Notes under the pieces: generated by a model | What the model was told of the DNA's origin: nothing | Database searches by the model: none | What the model saw: only the letters and a program-made list of their open reading frames with translations | DNA from: Girardinichthys multiradiatus | Lineage: Eukaryota; Chordata; Actinopteri; Cyprinodontiformes; Goodeidae | Reading direction: 5' to 3' | DNA: 64,000 nt | NCBI RefSeq assembly: GCF_021462225.1 | Contig: NC_061794.1 | Span: 43,524,914-43,588,913, forward strand | Program-made: the position numbers and the translations under genes | Shown here: piece by piece, positions 1 through 10,455 of the stretch | Position numbering within the stretch: position 1 is the first letter of the stretch | Layout: the number at the start of each line of letters is the position of its first letter

Positions 1-401
1 GATATTTTTCAAAACTTCTCAGACCAGCTGATATTTCTCAGCAACTGTCTGCAAAACCCCCAAAATATCACTGCTGGGCGACATGATAACCTGGAAACAG
101 ATGATTTCAGTCACCCTTAGTGACTAATCCTGACATTTGGGCAGAAAAAACAATTCCTTGAGCCTCAGAGATGCTCTTGGCAGAAACTTTCTGAGATTAA
201 ATTCAAGAATGCTCCAGAAGGACACAAAGGGAACAAAGGGATGAGGCAACCTTTTCATTACATTTTCCCAAATCAGATAATCAGACCTCTGAAATCCTGT
301 AGCAGCACTCTCCTGGCGGCATCGCTCTGATCTATTTAGCTGCTGTTGTTCAAACTTACATCAGCTTCTGTGAGGACAGCTGTGTACCATCATGCACCAG
401 G
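1..401. other. Intronic sequence upstream of LINE fragment
   Basis: This stretch lies inside intron 2 of the minus-strand gdap1l1-like gene, because exon 2 is at 9151-8959 and exon 3 is not seen in the window. From about 340 the plus strand carries codons in frame with the reverse-transcriptase ORF that follows, without a usable ATG, so the LINE copy probably begins by 5' truncation near 340-370. Nothing else is supportable here. Confidence 0.5.
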
Positions 402-2267
402 GTGAGTTACAACAACGACAAACCCTGGTTCACAGCTAAACTCAGAAGGTTAAGACTGGATAAGGAAGAGGCCTTCAGGAGTGGGGACAAAGACATATAC
501 AGAGAGGCCAAGTACAAGTTTGGCAAGGCAGTGAAAGAGGCCAAACGACTGTACTCTGAGAAGCTCCAAAACCAGTTCTCAGCCAACGACTCTGCGTCTG
601 TCTGGAAAGGGCTCAAGCAAATCACCAACTACAAGCCGAAAGCCCCCCACTCCATCAACGACCGACGCCTCGCCAACGACCTGAACGAGTTCTACTGCCG
701 CTTTGAAAGACAAAGGGACAGTCCTGCAACCATCTCCCACGACGCCCCCCAACAGCTGCAGCCACAATCCACCACCCCCACCTCCCCAACCTCAAGAGGG
801 GCCTTGGCACCTCCAACCCCCACCCTGAAGTTCCCCCCCACCAGCCCCCTACCCACGCCGAGGACGGCTCTTTCCATCCAGGAGAGGGACGTCAACAAAC
901 TCTTCAGGAGACAGAACCCCCGGAAAGCTGCTGGTCCGGATTCTGTCTCACCAGCCAGCCTGAAGCACTGCGCTGATCAGCTGTCTCCAGTCTTCACAGA
1001 CATTTTTAACACCTCACTGGAGACATGTCATGTGCCAGCCTGCTTCAAGTCCTCCACCATCGTCCCTGTTCCCAAGAAGCCAAGGACCACAGGGCTTAAT
1101 GACTTCAGACCCGTCGCCCTGACCTCTGTGGTGATGAAGTCCTTTGAGCGCCTTGTGCTCTCACACCTAAAAGACATCACCGACCCCCTCCTTGACCCCC
1201 TGCAGTTTGCCTACAGAGCCAACAGGTCTGTAGATGATGCAGTCGACTTAGCCCTTCACTTCATCCTCCGGCACCTGGACTCCACAGGAACCTATGCCAG
1301 GATCCTGTTTGTGGATTTCAGCTCTGCCTTCAACACCATCGTCCCAGTTCTGCTACAGGAGAAGCTCTCCCAGCTGAGTGTGCCCGACTCCACCTGCAGG
1401 TGGATCACTGACTTCCTGTCTGACAGGAAGCAGCGCGTGAGGCTGGGGAAGCACGTCTCTGACTCCCTGACCATCAGCACCGGTTCCCCCCAAGGCTGTG
1501 TTCTCTCTCCTCTGCTCTTCTCCCTGTACACCAACAGCTGCACCTCCAGTCACCAGTCTGTCAAGCTTCTGAAGTTTGCGGACGACACCACCCTGATCGG
1601 ACTCATCTCTGATGGTGACGAGTCCGCATACAGATGGGAGGTGGACCATCTGTTGGACTGGTGCAGCCAGAACAGCCTTGAGCTCAACGCTCTAAAGACA
1701 GTGGAGATGGTTGTGAACTTCAGGCAGAACCCAGCCCCACCTGCCCCCATCACCCTCTGTGACTCCACAATTGACACTGTGGAATCTTTCCGCTTCCTGG
1801 GAACCATCATCTCCCAGGATCTCAAGTGGGAGCCAAACATCAGCTCCCTCATCAAGAAAGCCCAGCAGAGGATGTTCTTCCTGCGGCAGCTGAAGAAATT
1901 CAACCTGCCAAAGACTATGATGGTGCACTTCTACACAGCCATCATTGAGTCCATCCTCACCTCCTCCATCACCATCTGGTACGCCGCTGCTACAGCCAAG
2001 GATAAGGGCAGGCTGCAGCGTGTCATTCGGTCTGCTGAGAAGGTGATTGGCTGCAGTCTACTGTCGCTCCAGGAACTGTACACCTCCAGGACCCTGAAGC
2101 GGGCAGGGAAGATTCTGGCTGATCCCTCCCACCCCGGTCACAGACTCTTTGAGACTCTCCCCTGTGGCAGGAGGCTGCGGTCCATCCGGACCAAAACCTC
2201 ACGCCACAAGAACAGTTTTTTCCCATCTGCCACCAGCCTGGTTAACAAAGCCCGGAAACCACACTGA
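402..2267 (+). pseudogene. 5'-truncated LINE ORF2 (reverse transcriptase), L2/CR1-like
   Basis: This open frame of about 620 codons encodes the reverse-transcriptase half of a non-LTR retrotransposon ORF2. Visible RT motifs are FVDFSSAFNTI (motif A), GSPQGCVLSPLLFSLY (motif B) and LKFADDTTLIGL (motif C, catalytic ADD). The C-terminal part has the usual LINE thumb and post-RT region. The apurinic endonuclease domain that should precede RT is absent, and the frame opens with GTG rather than ATG, so this is a 5'-truncated insertion and not a complete gene. After motif B it reads LYTNSCTS where related fish LINEs usually have an acidic residue, perhaps a lesion. The RT frame has no stop, so the insertion is fairly young. 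It is antisense to the gdap1l1-like host gene. L2 versus a related CR1-group clade cannot be settled by eye. Confidence 0.85.
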
Positions 2268-2604
2268 CACTCTCCCTTTCCCCCACACCCCCCCTTTTTT
2301 TGCTGACAGGACACCTGTAACCTGCAACTCTATGCGTTACATTAACGCTCAGCTTGGACTCCTGCTTACTTGCACTGCTTTACTTGCACAATGATCACCT
2401 GCACTGTTGTATTGCTCTTGCATCTTATACTGCTCTATATTTACTCTCACTCACTTAAAACTGTGCACTTATATTTATATTATATTGTAGATATGTTTGT
2501 ACTGTTTAATTTGTACTGTATTGCACCGACTACGCCAAAACAAATTCCTTGTATGTCCAAAAACGTACTTGGCAATAAAGCTTTTCTGATTCTGATTCTG
2601 ATTA
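2268..2604 (+). repeat. LINE 3' UTR and short tandem tail
   Basis: The sequence follows the RT stop codon directly, carries AATAAAG at about 2574 and ends in tandem TGATTC repeats near 2587-2603. Short tandem tails of this type are typical 3' ends of fish L2-group LINEs. The end of the tail marks the 3' boundary of the insertion. Confidence 0.75.
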
Positions 2605-3590
2605 AACATTAAGAATTTGGAGAAATAAATCAATTTACTTTTTTCTTTAATACCACTGAATGATTGTAGATTTAACATTATACTAATCCAGTGTCTATCC
2701 TGTACAGGACTTGCTTTGAGCCATTAGCCGTGGTGCCTGAATAAAATGTTTTGTTTCAAACTGCCAGAAAAGATCAAAACTGTTGTAGATAATAACACAT
2801 TAGACGATAATGCCATATTTTTTTGTATATTTGTTTATATCTAAAAGCACAGTCCTAGAATAAAGCAACCACAAAATAAAGTCACAGAGAAGAGAGCTGT
2901 TTGCACAGAGAAGAAACACAAATCAGGAAGGTGCTGGGAATGCATAATGACAATCTGGAAAACACACAACATTCCCAGTGGTTGTGAGTCTGCATAAGCC
3001 TGCAGGCAATGCCTGACAAAGGTGGTTGTTTCCCCTTTGAAGACGGTTCTTTCCTCTATCTTGCTAAGTAAGCAAAGGGGGGGGGGGGAAATGAAATCCC
3101 TTGGCCATCTTTTTATGGCTATTGAAGGAAAGCAAGTCCTTTAAGGCCTTTATTTCACCAATTTTAAAATAAAACTTTCTAGTCCAAAGGTCCCATCCAA
3201 ATTAAGCCGATACAATGGTGTTGAAAGTCAGGCTTTGTTAGCCCAGTAAATCAACTCCTTTCAACTTCCTTTCAACTATAGTTAGATATCAGCATATGTG
3301 CATTTTCTTTCTTTTTTCAATTATTAATCATGATTTAGAGACTAGCCAAAGTTGTCTTAAAAAAACAGATATTTACATACACTGTCTAAAAAGGGCTCAT
3401 AACCATTTTTCTGTCACATTAAATCAGACCAAACATTTGCTGTTTAATGTTAATAAGGATTACCCAAATTATTCTTTCTAAAGGTCAGAATTATATAATA
3501 TATACAGTATTTTTAGAAATGTTATATGATTTTCTTTTACCTATGAGGTTTACGTTTAGTTGCATTACCATTCTGGATTCTGTGTTGCAA
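2605..3590. other. Intronic, no feature recognised
   Basis: AT-rich intronic DNA. A short poly-G run is present near 3077-3087. No coding signal is visible. Confidence 0.5.
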
Positions 3591-3594
3591 AGAA

Positions 3595-3990
3595 CATGTT
3601 TTGGTGTGAAAGGTGCGGATCGACCCCAGAAAATAAGCAAAAGACTCTGTAAAGATACTGGCAGAAGCTGGTGAGGGTGTCATTATCCACACAGACAAAA
3701 AACATCCTATATCGACAGGAGCTGCAATGCCATTGAGCGTGGAAGCAGCCATTAATTTAAAAGGATCATAAAAATTTGCGAATGCACTCTGGGACAGAGA
3801 CCTTGAAGTTTGGGGACGTTTCCTGAGGTCTCCTAGAACAAAAATTGAAATGTTTGACTATATGACATTTGGATAAAAATGGGGAACCTCGCAAGCCAAA
3901 GAACACCATCAAAACTAGAAAGTACAAGGGTTGCAGCATCATGATGTGGCTTGTTTTGCTGCAGGAAGGAGTAGTACGTTTAGACCACGG
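3595..3990 (+). pseudogene. Degenerate Tc1/mariner transposase fragment
   Basis: Broken plus-strand reading gives Tc1-like pieces: a segment resembling the transposase N-domain/linker around 3655-3750, and a degenerate glycine-serine-methionine-tryptophan motif near 3930-3970 where an intact Tc1 has G-S-x-M-x-W-G-C-F. Frame shifts and stops prevent any product. No inverted repeats can be delimited. Confidence 0.5.
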
Positions 3991-4519
3991 GCATCCAAAA
4001 GTCGGCCCTTAAGGGCTAGTGTTTCTAGTGTGTCTATTTTGAGGAGCTTGAGGAAGGATACCCAAAATATTTTGCAGCTATATATTGGCAGCTTTTAAAC
4101 TTAGTTGTTTTACGCTGCATTGGCTGAAAGCGACAGTAATCTGCTGCTGAGATGTAGCATCGACTGTTAATAGCCGCACAACAGTGTTCCTTATCTGTCT
4201 GCAGGGTCACAGCCAGCCACATTCAGAGAGTCCATCTCTGACCCAACAGAAGTGATTAGACAGCCGCTTTAGGCTGGAGGAGAAGCTTCCAAAGGATGGA
4301 ACAGAGCTGCACTTGGATAAGCTCCAGAATGCTGAGTAAACAGTCTGAGTAGATATGCCGACCTGGGCAAACCATGCGGTGGTCCTCAAGGTCTGCTTCT
4401 GCACTGTCATGTAAATATTATAACTATAGCAAAAACAGGAAACATTTTACTTGTATTATAGAGAAGATGCACAATCAAGATAAAAGGGTCTTTTTTTTGT
4501 CTTTTTTAAATTGTAGTTG

Positions 4520-4760
4520 TGCTGCCCTCTGCTAGTATACAGTCCTGTGAAAAAGTGTTTGACCCCTTACAGACTTCTCCAGTTATTGTTTGTTTTTGCC
4601 ACCCTCATATGTTTCAGATCATCGTACAAGTCATAAAGTCAAACAAAGATAACCCGAGGAAATACAATATGATTCAATTTATTAGGGGAAAAAAGCTAAA
4701 TAAACTAGTATATACTCAGGTTGGGGCACCCTTGTTGGGATCAACTGCGATCAAGCAGTC
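4520..4760. repeat. Teleost interspersed repeat fragment
   Basis: The segment starting CAGTCCTGTGAAAAAGTGTT resembles a terminal sequence recurring in fish DNA transposon relics (the 'agtgaaaaagtatttgccc' type). I see one end only, so it is probably truncated. Class assignment rests on memory of the repeat and is not certain. Confidence 0.4.
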
Positions 4761-5239
4761 ATTGTATGTACAACATCATTTGAAAGACAGCTCATGTATG
4801 TCCCTTCTCTGAGACATCTGCACTTTCGAAGCCAACTGCAGCCCACTTTGCCAGCTGTCATTAGGGAACCGAATGCAGAGAAAAAACATGCCTGCAAGTC
4901 ATGTAAACTGAATTCTGGATAAAAGCTTCTCCAGGAAGATGTCTGGTCTTACAACATTAAGAGGGGTTTACCAACACTTTATACATTACATAAAGACATT
5001 AATGTTTCTGGTTTTGCTGGAACATTGGAGTTCTGCAGCTTCTTTTTATCAACTGGTTACAACACAAAAAGACAAAGAGACCTCAGCTGCTGCATTTTGT
5101 TTCAGAGTAAACCTGATCATCTGCTGCTGAAATCGAAGCTTTCAAGTATTGTTACTCCAGACTTGGGACCAGTAACTGTAAGAATCAGAGCATCATTTTG
5201 GAGACCAATATCTCAGCTGAGAGTTCTACAGGAAACTGA
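4761..5239. other. Intronic, no feature recognised
   Basis: Ordinary intron sequence. The short open frames here have no recognisable motif. Confidence 0.5.
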
Positions 5240-5964
5240 ACAATAATCCCTTGCAAAGGTTTTCACTCCCTTTTAACCGTTACATTCACAAACTCCAGTG
5301 TATTTTCTTGCAGCGGTGTCCAGACTAAACATTTTAATAAAACCAAAAAGTAGTCTGATTTTTTTAGAAACACGATCTCTAAATCATCCGTTTTATAAGA
5401 ATTTTATGGGCTGCATGGTTATTTTTCCCCTAATGCTGAACTTCTGACCTAGTCTTAAGACTTTTTTAGCCTCTAAATGGTTTTCTTCTTTATTGTGTTT
5501 ATTGTGTCAACCAACAGCTTCATCAACAGTTTCTCTTCCCTTGCAGAAGAAAATCAACCCCACAGCATGAAGCTGCCACCATCATGTTTCACTGTGGAGA
5601 TGATGTGTTCATATGATTTGCAGTGTTAATTGTGTTTTTGTCTCATCTGACCAGAAGGCCACCATCCAATAATGGTTTTCTTCTTGCTATTATTCTACAA
5701 TGGTCAGATTTGTGGCATTTACAACTTATAGTTGTCTTGAGAAAATATTCTCTCGCCTGGGCTTAGATGTCTGTAGCTCCTCCAGAAGGACTCCTAGCTA
5801 CTTGATTGATGCTTTCTTGGCCCCGCCTGTAAGTTTATATTGACGGCCGTGTCTCTCTACTTTCAGATGATAAACTGAGCTCTGTGAGATGTTGAGATGC
5901 TGTGCTCCTTGGTCTTCATGGTTCTGTTTTTTTTTCACCAATGTTCTCTAACAAACCTCTGAGA
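5240..5964 (-). pseudogene. Degenerate Tc1/mariner copy
   Basis: On the minus strand a decayed transposase segment reads through a His-Asp-Gly-Gly-Ser ... Met-Leu-Trp-Gly motif at about 5625-5545, matching the catalytic-core KHGGGSxMxWG motif of Tc1 transposases. The left edge (CCTTGCAAAGGTTTTCACTCC) looks like a terminal repeat of the same old family that reappears at 50896-52275 and around the Polinton insertion site. Stops and indels are numerous. Confidence 0.6.
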
Positions 5965-7072
5965 GTTTTCTTTATTTTCATGACTATGAATATTGTAGCT
6001 TCACACTGAAGTCATCAAAACTATGAATTAACACATGTGGAATTATATACTGAACAAAAAAGTGTGAAACAACTGAAAATATGTCTTATATTCTAGGTTC
6101 TTCAAAGTAGCCACCTTTTGCTTTGATTACTGCTCCACAAACTCTTGGCATTCTGTTGATGAGCTTCAAGAGGTAGTCACCTGAAATGGTTTTCACTTCA
6201 CAGGTGTGCCCTCTCAGGTTTAATAAGTGGGATTTCAAGCCTTATAAATGGGGTTGGGACCATCAGTTGTGTTGTGCAGGAGGTGGATACATTACACAGC
6301 TGATAGTCCTACTGAATAGACTGTTAGAATTTGTATTATGGCAAGAAAAAAGGAGCTAAGTAAAGAAAAACGAGTGGCCATCATTACTTTAAGAAATGAA
6401 GGTCAGTCAGTCCGAACAATTGGGAAAACTTTGAAAGTGTCCCCAAGTGCCGTCGCAAAAACCATCAAGCGCTACAAAGAAACTGGCTCACATGAGGACC
6501 ACCCCAGGAAAGGAAGACAAAGGGTCACCTCTGCTGCGGACAATAAGTTAATCCGAGTCACCAGCCTCAGAAATTGCAGGTTAACAGCAGTTCAGATTAG
6601 AGAACAGGTCAATGTCACACAGAGTTCTAGCAGCAGACACATCTCTAGAACAACTGTTAAGAGGAGACTGTGTGAATCAGGCCTTCATGGTAAAATAGCT
6701 GCTAGGAACCACTGCTGAGGACAGGCAACAAGCAGAAGAGACTTGTTTGGGCTAAAGAACACAAGGAATGGACATTAGACCAGTGGAAATCTGTGCTTTG
6801 GTCTGATGAGTCCAAGTTTGAGATCTTTGGTTCCAACCACCATGACTTTGTGCGGCGCAGAAGAGGTGAACGGATGGACTCTACACGCCTGGTTCCCACC
6901 ATGAAGCATGGAGGAGGAGGTGTGATGGTGTGGGGGTGCTTTGCTGGTGACACTGTTGGGGATTTATTCAAAATTGAAGGCATACTGAACCAACAAGGCT
7001 ACCACAGCATCTTGCAGCGGCATGCTATTCCATCCGGTTTGCGTTTAGTTGGACCATCATTTATTTTTCAAT
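5965..7072 (+). mobile_element. Tc1-like transposon, truncated at its 3' end
   Basis: The left portion (5965-6130) matches the terminal region of the family whose internally deleted copy lies at 9945-10455. The transposase starts at the ATG at 6338 with an intact N-terminal helix-turn-helix region. Its frame then breaks after residue 126 (6716) and continues in another frame from about 6716 to 7072 with VLWSDESKFEIFG (first catalytic Asp) and MKHGGGGVMVWGCF. The copy stops just before the second Asp motif because it is joined to a different, inverted Tc1 at 7061-7072. The distal third and right terminal repeat are absent. Confidence 0.8.
6338..7072 (+). pseudogene. Tc1 transposase, frameshifted and truncated
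   Basis: A DDE transposase of the Tc1/mariner superfamily, which would cut and paste its element at TA sites. The N-terminal 126 codons hold the paired-like DNA-binding region and a GRPR-type linker (RKGRQR). A frameshift near 6716 separates them from the catalytic segment, where the first Asp is seen in WSDESKF at about 6805. The second Asp (QDNDPKHT-type motif) and the final Glu (NPIENLW-type) are missing because of the junction near 7070. It cannot make an active enzyme. Confidence 0.8.
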
Positions 7073-7907
7073 AATATTTAGATCTGGTGACTGTGCAGGC
7101 CATGGGAGATGTTCAACTTCATTTTCATGTTCATCAAACCAATCTTTCACCAGTCTTGCTGTGTGTATTGGTGCATTGTCATCCTGATACACGGCACCGC
7201 CTTCAGGATACAATGTTTGAACCATTGGATGCACATGGTCCTCAAGAATGGTTCGGTAGTCCTTGGCAGTGACGCGCCCATCTAGCACAAGTATTGGGCC
7301 AAGGGAATGCCATGATATGGCATCCCAAACCATCACTGATCCACCCCCATGCTTCACTCTGGGCATGCAACAGTCTGGGTGGTACACTTCTTTGGGGCTT
7401 CTCCACACCGTAACTCTCCCAGATGTGAGGAAAACAGTAAAGGTGGACTCATCAGAGAACAATACATGTTTCACATTGTCCACAGCCCAAGATTTGCGCT
7501 CTTTGCACCATTGAAACCGACATTTGGCATTGGCATGAGTGACCAAAGGTTTGGCTATAGCAGCCCGGCCGTGTATATTGACCCTGTGGAGCTCCCGACG
7601 GACAGTTCTGGTGGAAACAGGAGAGTTGAGGTGCACATTTAATTCTGCCGTGATTTGGGCAGCCGTGGTTTTATGTTTTTTGGATACAATCCGGGTTAGC
7701 ACCCGAACATCCCTTTCAGACAGCTTCCTCTTGCATCCACAGTTAATCTTGTTGGATGTGGTTCGTCCTTCTTGGTCGTATTACTGACATTACCCTGGAT
7801 ACCGTGGCTCTTGATACATCACAAAGACTTGCTGTCTTGGTCACAGTTGCGCCAGCAAGACGTGCACCAACAATTTGTCCTCTTTTGAACTCTGGTATGT
7901 CACCCAT
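7061..7907 (-). pseudogene. Tc1 transposase, frameshifted
   Basis: The natural start is the ATG at 7907, beginning MGDIPEFKRGQIVGARLAG. A stop/frameshift near 7747 breaks the N-terminal domain. The remaining 213-codon frame (7702-7061) holds VLFSDESTF (first Asp), VKHGGGSVMVWDAIS, VYQDDNAPIHTA (second Asp) and WPAQSPDLNIIE (final catalytic Glu), so the DDE triad is still visible. The C-terminal tail is cut at the junction with the neighbouring Tc1. The first 55 or so codons in another frame confirm the lesion. Confidence 0.85.
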
Positions 7908-8105
7908 AATGTTGTGTGCATTTCAATATTTTGAACAAAACTGTGCTCTTACCCTGCTAATTGAACCTTCACACTCTGCTCTTACTGGTGCAATGTGCAA
8001 TCAATGAAGACTGGCTACCAGTTTGGTCCAATTTAGCCATGAAACCTCCCACACTAAAATGACAGGTGTTTCAGTTTCATTGTCCAAACCCTGTAGATCT
8101 CAGTG
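7061..8105 (-). mobile_element. Second Tc1-like transposon, inverted, broken
   Basis: A minus-strand Tc1 of a different family from its neighbour. It runs from a 5' end near 8105 (the TGACAGGTGTTTCAGTTTCATT region resembles a terminal repeat) to a truncation at about 7061, inside the SPDLNIIE catalytic motif. Its transposase is frame-shifted. The element is joined tail-to-tail with the plus-strand Tc1 at 5965-7072. Confidence 0.75.
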
Positions 8106-8169
8106 TCACGTAATATTCAATGACATGGTAAACAGGAAGTCATAAATTATTAAATGTTACTGCTGCAGT

Positions 8170-8520
8170 CAGTCATTTTATACCACTTCTTCCATAGTGG
8201 GTCTCAGGGAAGCTGGCGCCTATCTCTAGCAGTCTATGGGCATGAGGCCGGGTACACCCTGGTAAGGTTGCCAGTCCATTGCAGGGCACAACACACAAAC
8301 ACTCATTCACACACCTAAGGGCAATTTAGAGAGACCAATTAACCTAACAGGCATGTCTTTGGACTGTGGGAGGAAGCCAGAGTACCTGGAGAGAACCCAT
8401 GCATGCAAGGGGGAGAACATGCAAACTCCATGCAGAAAGACTCCCGGCCAGGAGTCCAACCCAGGACCCTCTTGCTGCAAAGCAACAGTGCTACCAACTG
8501 CGCCACCGTGGAGCCCATTA
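8170..8520. repeat. Common teleost interspersed repeat
   Basis: It contains the widespread fish repeat whose hallmarks are 'gagaacatgcaaactccatgc', 'caacccaggaccctcttgctgc' and 'gcgccaccgt'. A degraded copy in the opposite orientation is at about 59290-59590. I recognise it as a high-copy repeat but cannot give its class. Confidence 0.6.
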
Positions 8521-8559
8521 CTGCAACATTAAAAGGTTAATTTATTCTAACACTTTTTA

Positions 8560-8900
8560 ACCTTTGTTACCAGTTGAAAATAAATCTGGACGGCTGTTTG
8601 CACATCTCGTCTACAGGCAAAACCTGCTGTGGGGCGGCGTGAGGTGTAAAGGTAGAGGGTGCACACCAAATACAGAGGCTATGAGTCCTCGACACAGCCG
8701 TCCGGGGTACGACTCCCCCACCCCCCAACGGGATCTTTGTTGCATGTCTTTCCACCTCCTCTCTCTGTCTGTTTCCTGTCTCCACACTGTGAAACAAAGG
8801 CCACTAGCACCACAAAATATGCAGAGGAGTCATTGCTGGGATGTAAAAAAATCTCCAAGGGACCAACACCAAACATGTGATGCAGAGCACCGGAACAGGT
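8560..8900. repeat. SINE-like fragment
   Basis: The segment with GGGGTACGACTCCCCCACC, followed by 'gggatctttgttgcatgtctttcc' and a CT-rich stretch, resembles the box-B-like part and body of a tRNA-derived fish SINE. No clean tRNA fold or target duplication could be defined. Confidence 0.45.
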
Positions 8901-8958
8901 GAATTGATTAGCACTAAGAAAATAAGATTAAAAGATTCTCACAATCTTTGTACCATAC

Positions 8959-9151
8959 CTCCCACAAAGTTTTTCTCCATGTAGTCTACCATCTGGTTGT
9001 AGTCACTGATGATGGTGTCTCCATGTAGGAAGACGGGGACCTCCTCTCCCAAGTTCAGTCTCATGAACCAGGGCTCCTTGTGCTCCTGCAACGGCAAACT
9101 CACATCCCTCTCGTCACACACGAGACCCTTCTCATGGATCACTAGACGTAC
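8959..9151 (-). CDS. gdap1l1: gdap1l1-like exon 2 (GST N-terminal domain)
   Basis: Coding exon of a GST-fold protein, ganglioside-induced differentiation-associated protein 1-like 1. GDAP1 is a mitochondrial outer-membrane protein of neurons involved in mitochondrial dynamics, and GDAP1L1 is its less-studied paralogue. The exon starts after a ...TTTCAG acceptor (AG at 9153-9152), opens VRLVIHEKGLVC, and includes EHKEPWFMRLNLGEEVPVF, with the conserved Val-Pro of the thioredoxin-like glutathione-site loop. It ends at a GTATGG donor (8958-8957) after 193 nt, giving phase 1. The residue choice RLNLGEEVPV and IISDY fits GDAP1L1 better than GDAP1. Exon 1 is at 16938-16759 and joins in phase 0. Exon 3 onward is beyond the left edge of the window. 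Confidence 0.93.
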
Positions 9152-9944
9152 CTGAAATTACACAGACATACATAGCTTAGTTCCAAACAAATAGGAAGTA
9201 TTTGTAGATTAATCACAATAAATGTATTTGTTTAATATAGCATACACATGTTTAAACTGGGATCATTTTGTTCATTTTAAAACATCCAGAGGGTAAATCT
9301 GAAGAAAGACTAGAGTGCATGAAGATGAAAGAAATCAAAAATTTCCTTATTCTTAAACTGCCTTTACATAAAATTAATAGATTGATTTAGATGGTAGGAA
9401 GGGATGCAGTCAGCAAAGAGATTAAAGAAAAGCTTCATAGCTCTACGAGCAGTGTACTAAATCCAGGATTTCTACGCTGTACAATGTCAGGTTGTGGTGT
9501 TATATTGCTAAGGAGGCCCATAAATAACACACTCACTGTTGCAACTTATGCAATGATAGATTAGTTACACCCAGCTAATGATGCCAAGATGTTCAGATGC
9601 TTGGAAGGCAAAATAAGAGCTCCCCTGGCTCAATGTTGTGCAGTAAGCGGTAGCACTGTGAAAAAATAAAAAAATAAATGTGTAAGAGTTTCATACATGA
9701 ACACACAGGCCATGTGCTCCTTAGTCAGTCAGGTTTTTAATTGAAACAGATGGACAACAATATAATATTTAGTTTTTGAAGCAAAAACAGTATTAAATGG
9801 GGCAAACTACCGCAGTCACTGCACACAAAACCTCATTGTCATATATATATGACAATGAGGCATATATACCTCATTGTCGTGTATATAATGTCTACATAAT
9901 GTGTGTCTATATATACATACATATACAGACACATACACAATAGA
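9152..9944. other. gdap1l1 intron 1, proximal part
   Basis: Intron sequence. The only notable structure is a small palindromic AT cluster at about 9837-9890, where TGTCATATATATATGACA is a perfect inverted repeat followed by a second near-copy of CTCATTGTC. Confidence 0.5.
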
Positions 9945-10455
9945 CACTACCAGTCAAAAGTTTTAGAACCACTTTCTCATTTACTGGTTTTCTTTATGTT
10001 TATGACTATTTCCATTGTACGTAGATTCTCACTGAAGACATCAAAGCAGTGAATGAACACATGGTATTATGTAGCCAACAACAAATTGTAAAAAAACTTT
10101 AAATATGTTTAAATATATTTTAGATTCCTTAAAGTAGCCGCCCTTTGCTGTGATGACTAACATATTAACTTTTGGCCGTCTCTCAATGAACGTCTGGGAA
10201 GTTCTTTCAAGACTCTTTGGAAAACCATTTCAGGTGACCACCTCATGAAGCTCATGGAGAGAACACCAAGAGAGCAAAGCAGACATAAATATTTTTAGAG
10301 TTATTTCACACCTTTTGTTTACTATATAATTCCATGTGTGTTCATTCATAGTTTTGTTGCCTTTGGTGAGAATGTAGAGGGTAAATAGTCATGAAAATAA
10401 ATGGGACCCATTAAGTGAGAAAGTGTATCAAAAACTTTTCATATACTACAATTTA
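9945..10455. mobile_element. Internally deleted Tc1 derivative (MITE-like)
   Basis: It opens with 'cagtcaaaagttttagaaccactttctca' and closes near 10450 with the inverted counterpart ('tgagaaagtgtatcaaaaacttttca'). It keeps the same subterminal sequence as the Tc1 at 5965-7072 (for example 'gattctcactgaagacatcaaa'). No transposase core remains, so it is a non-autonomous deletion derivative. Confidence 0.6.

Noticed and set aside
9837..9890. CRISPR-like or regulatory palindromes
   Set aside because: AT-rich microsatellite-like inverted repeats without spacers; the host is a vertebrate, so a CRISPR array is not expected.
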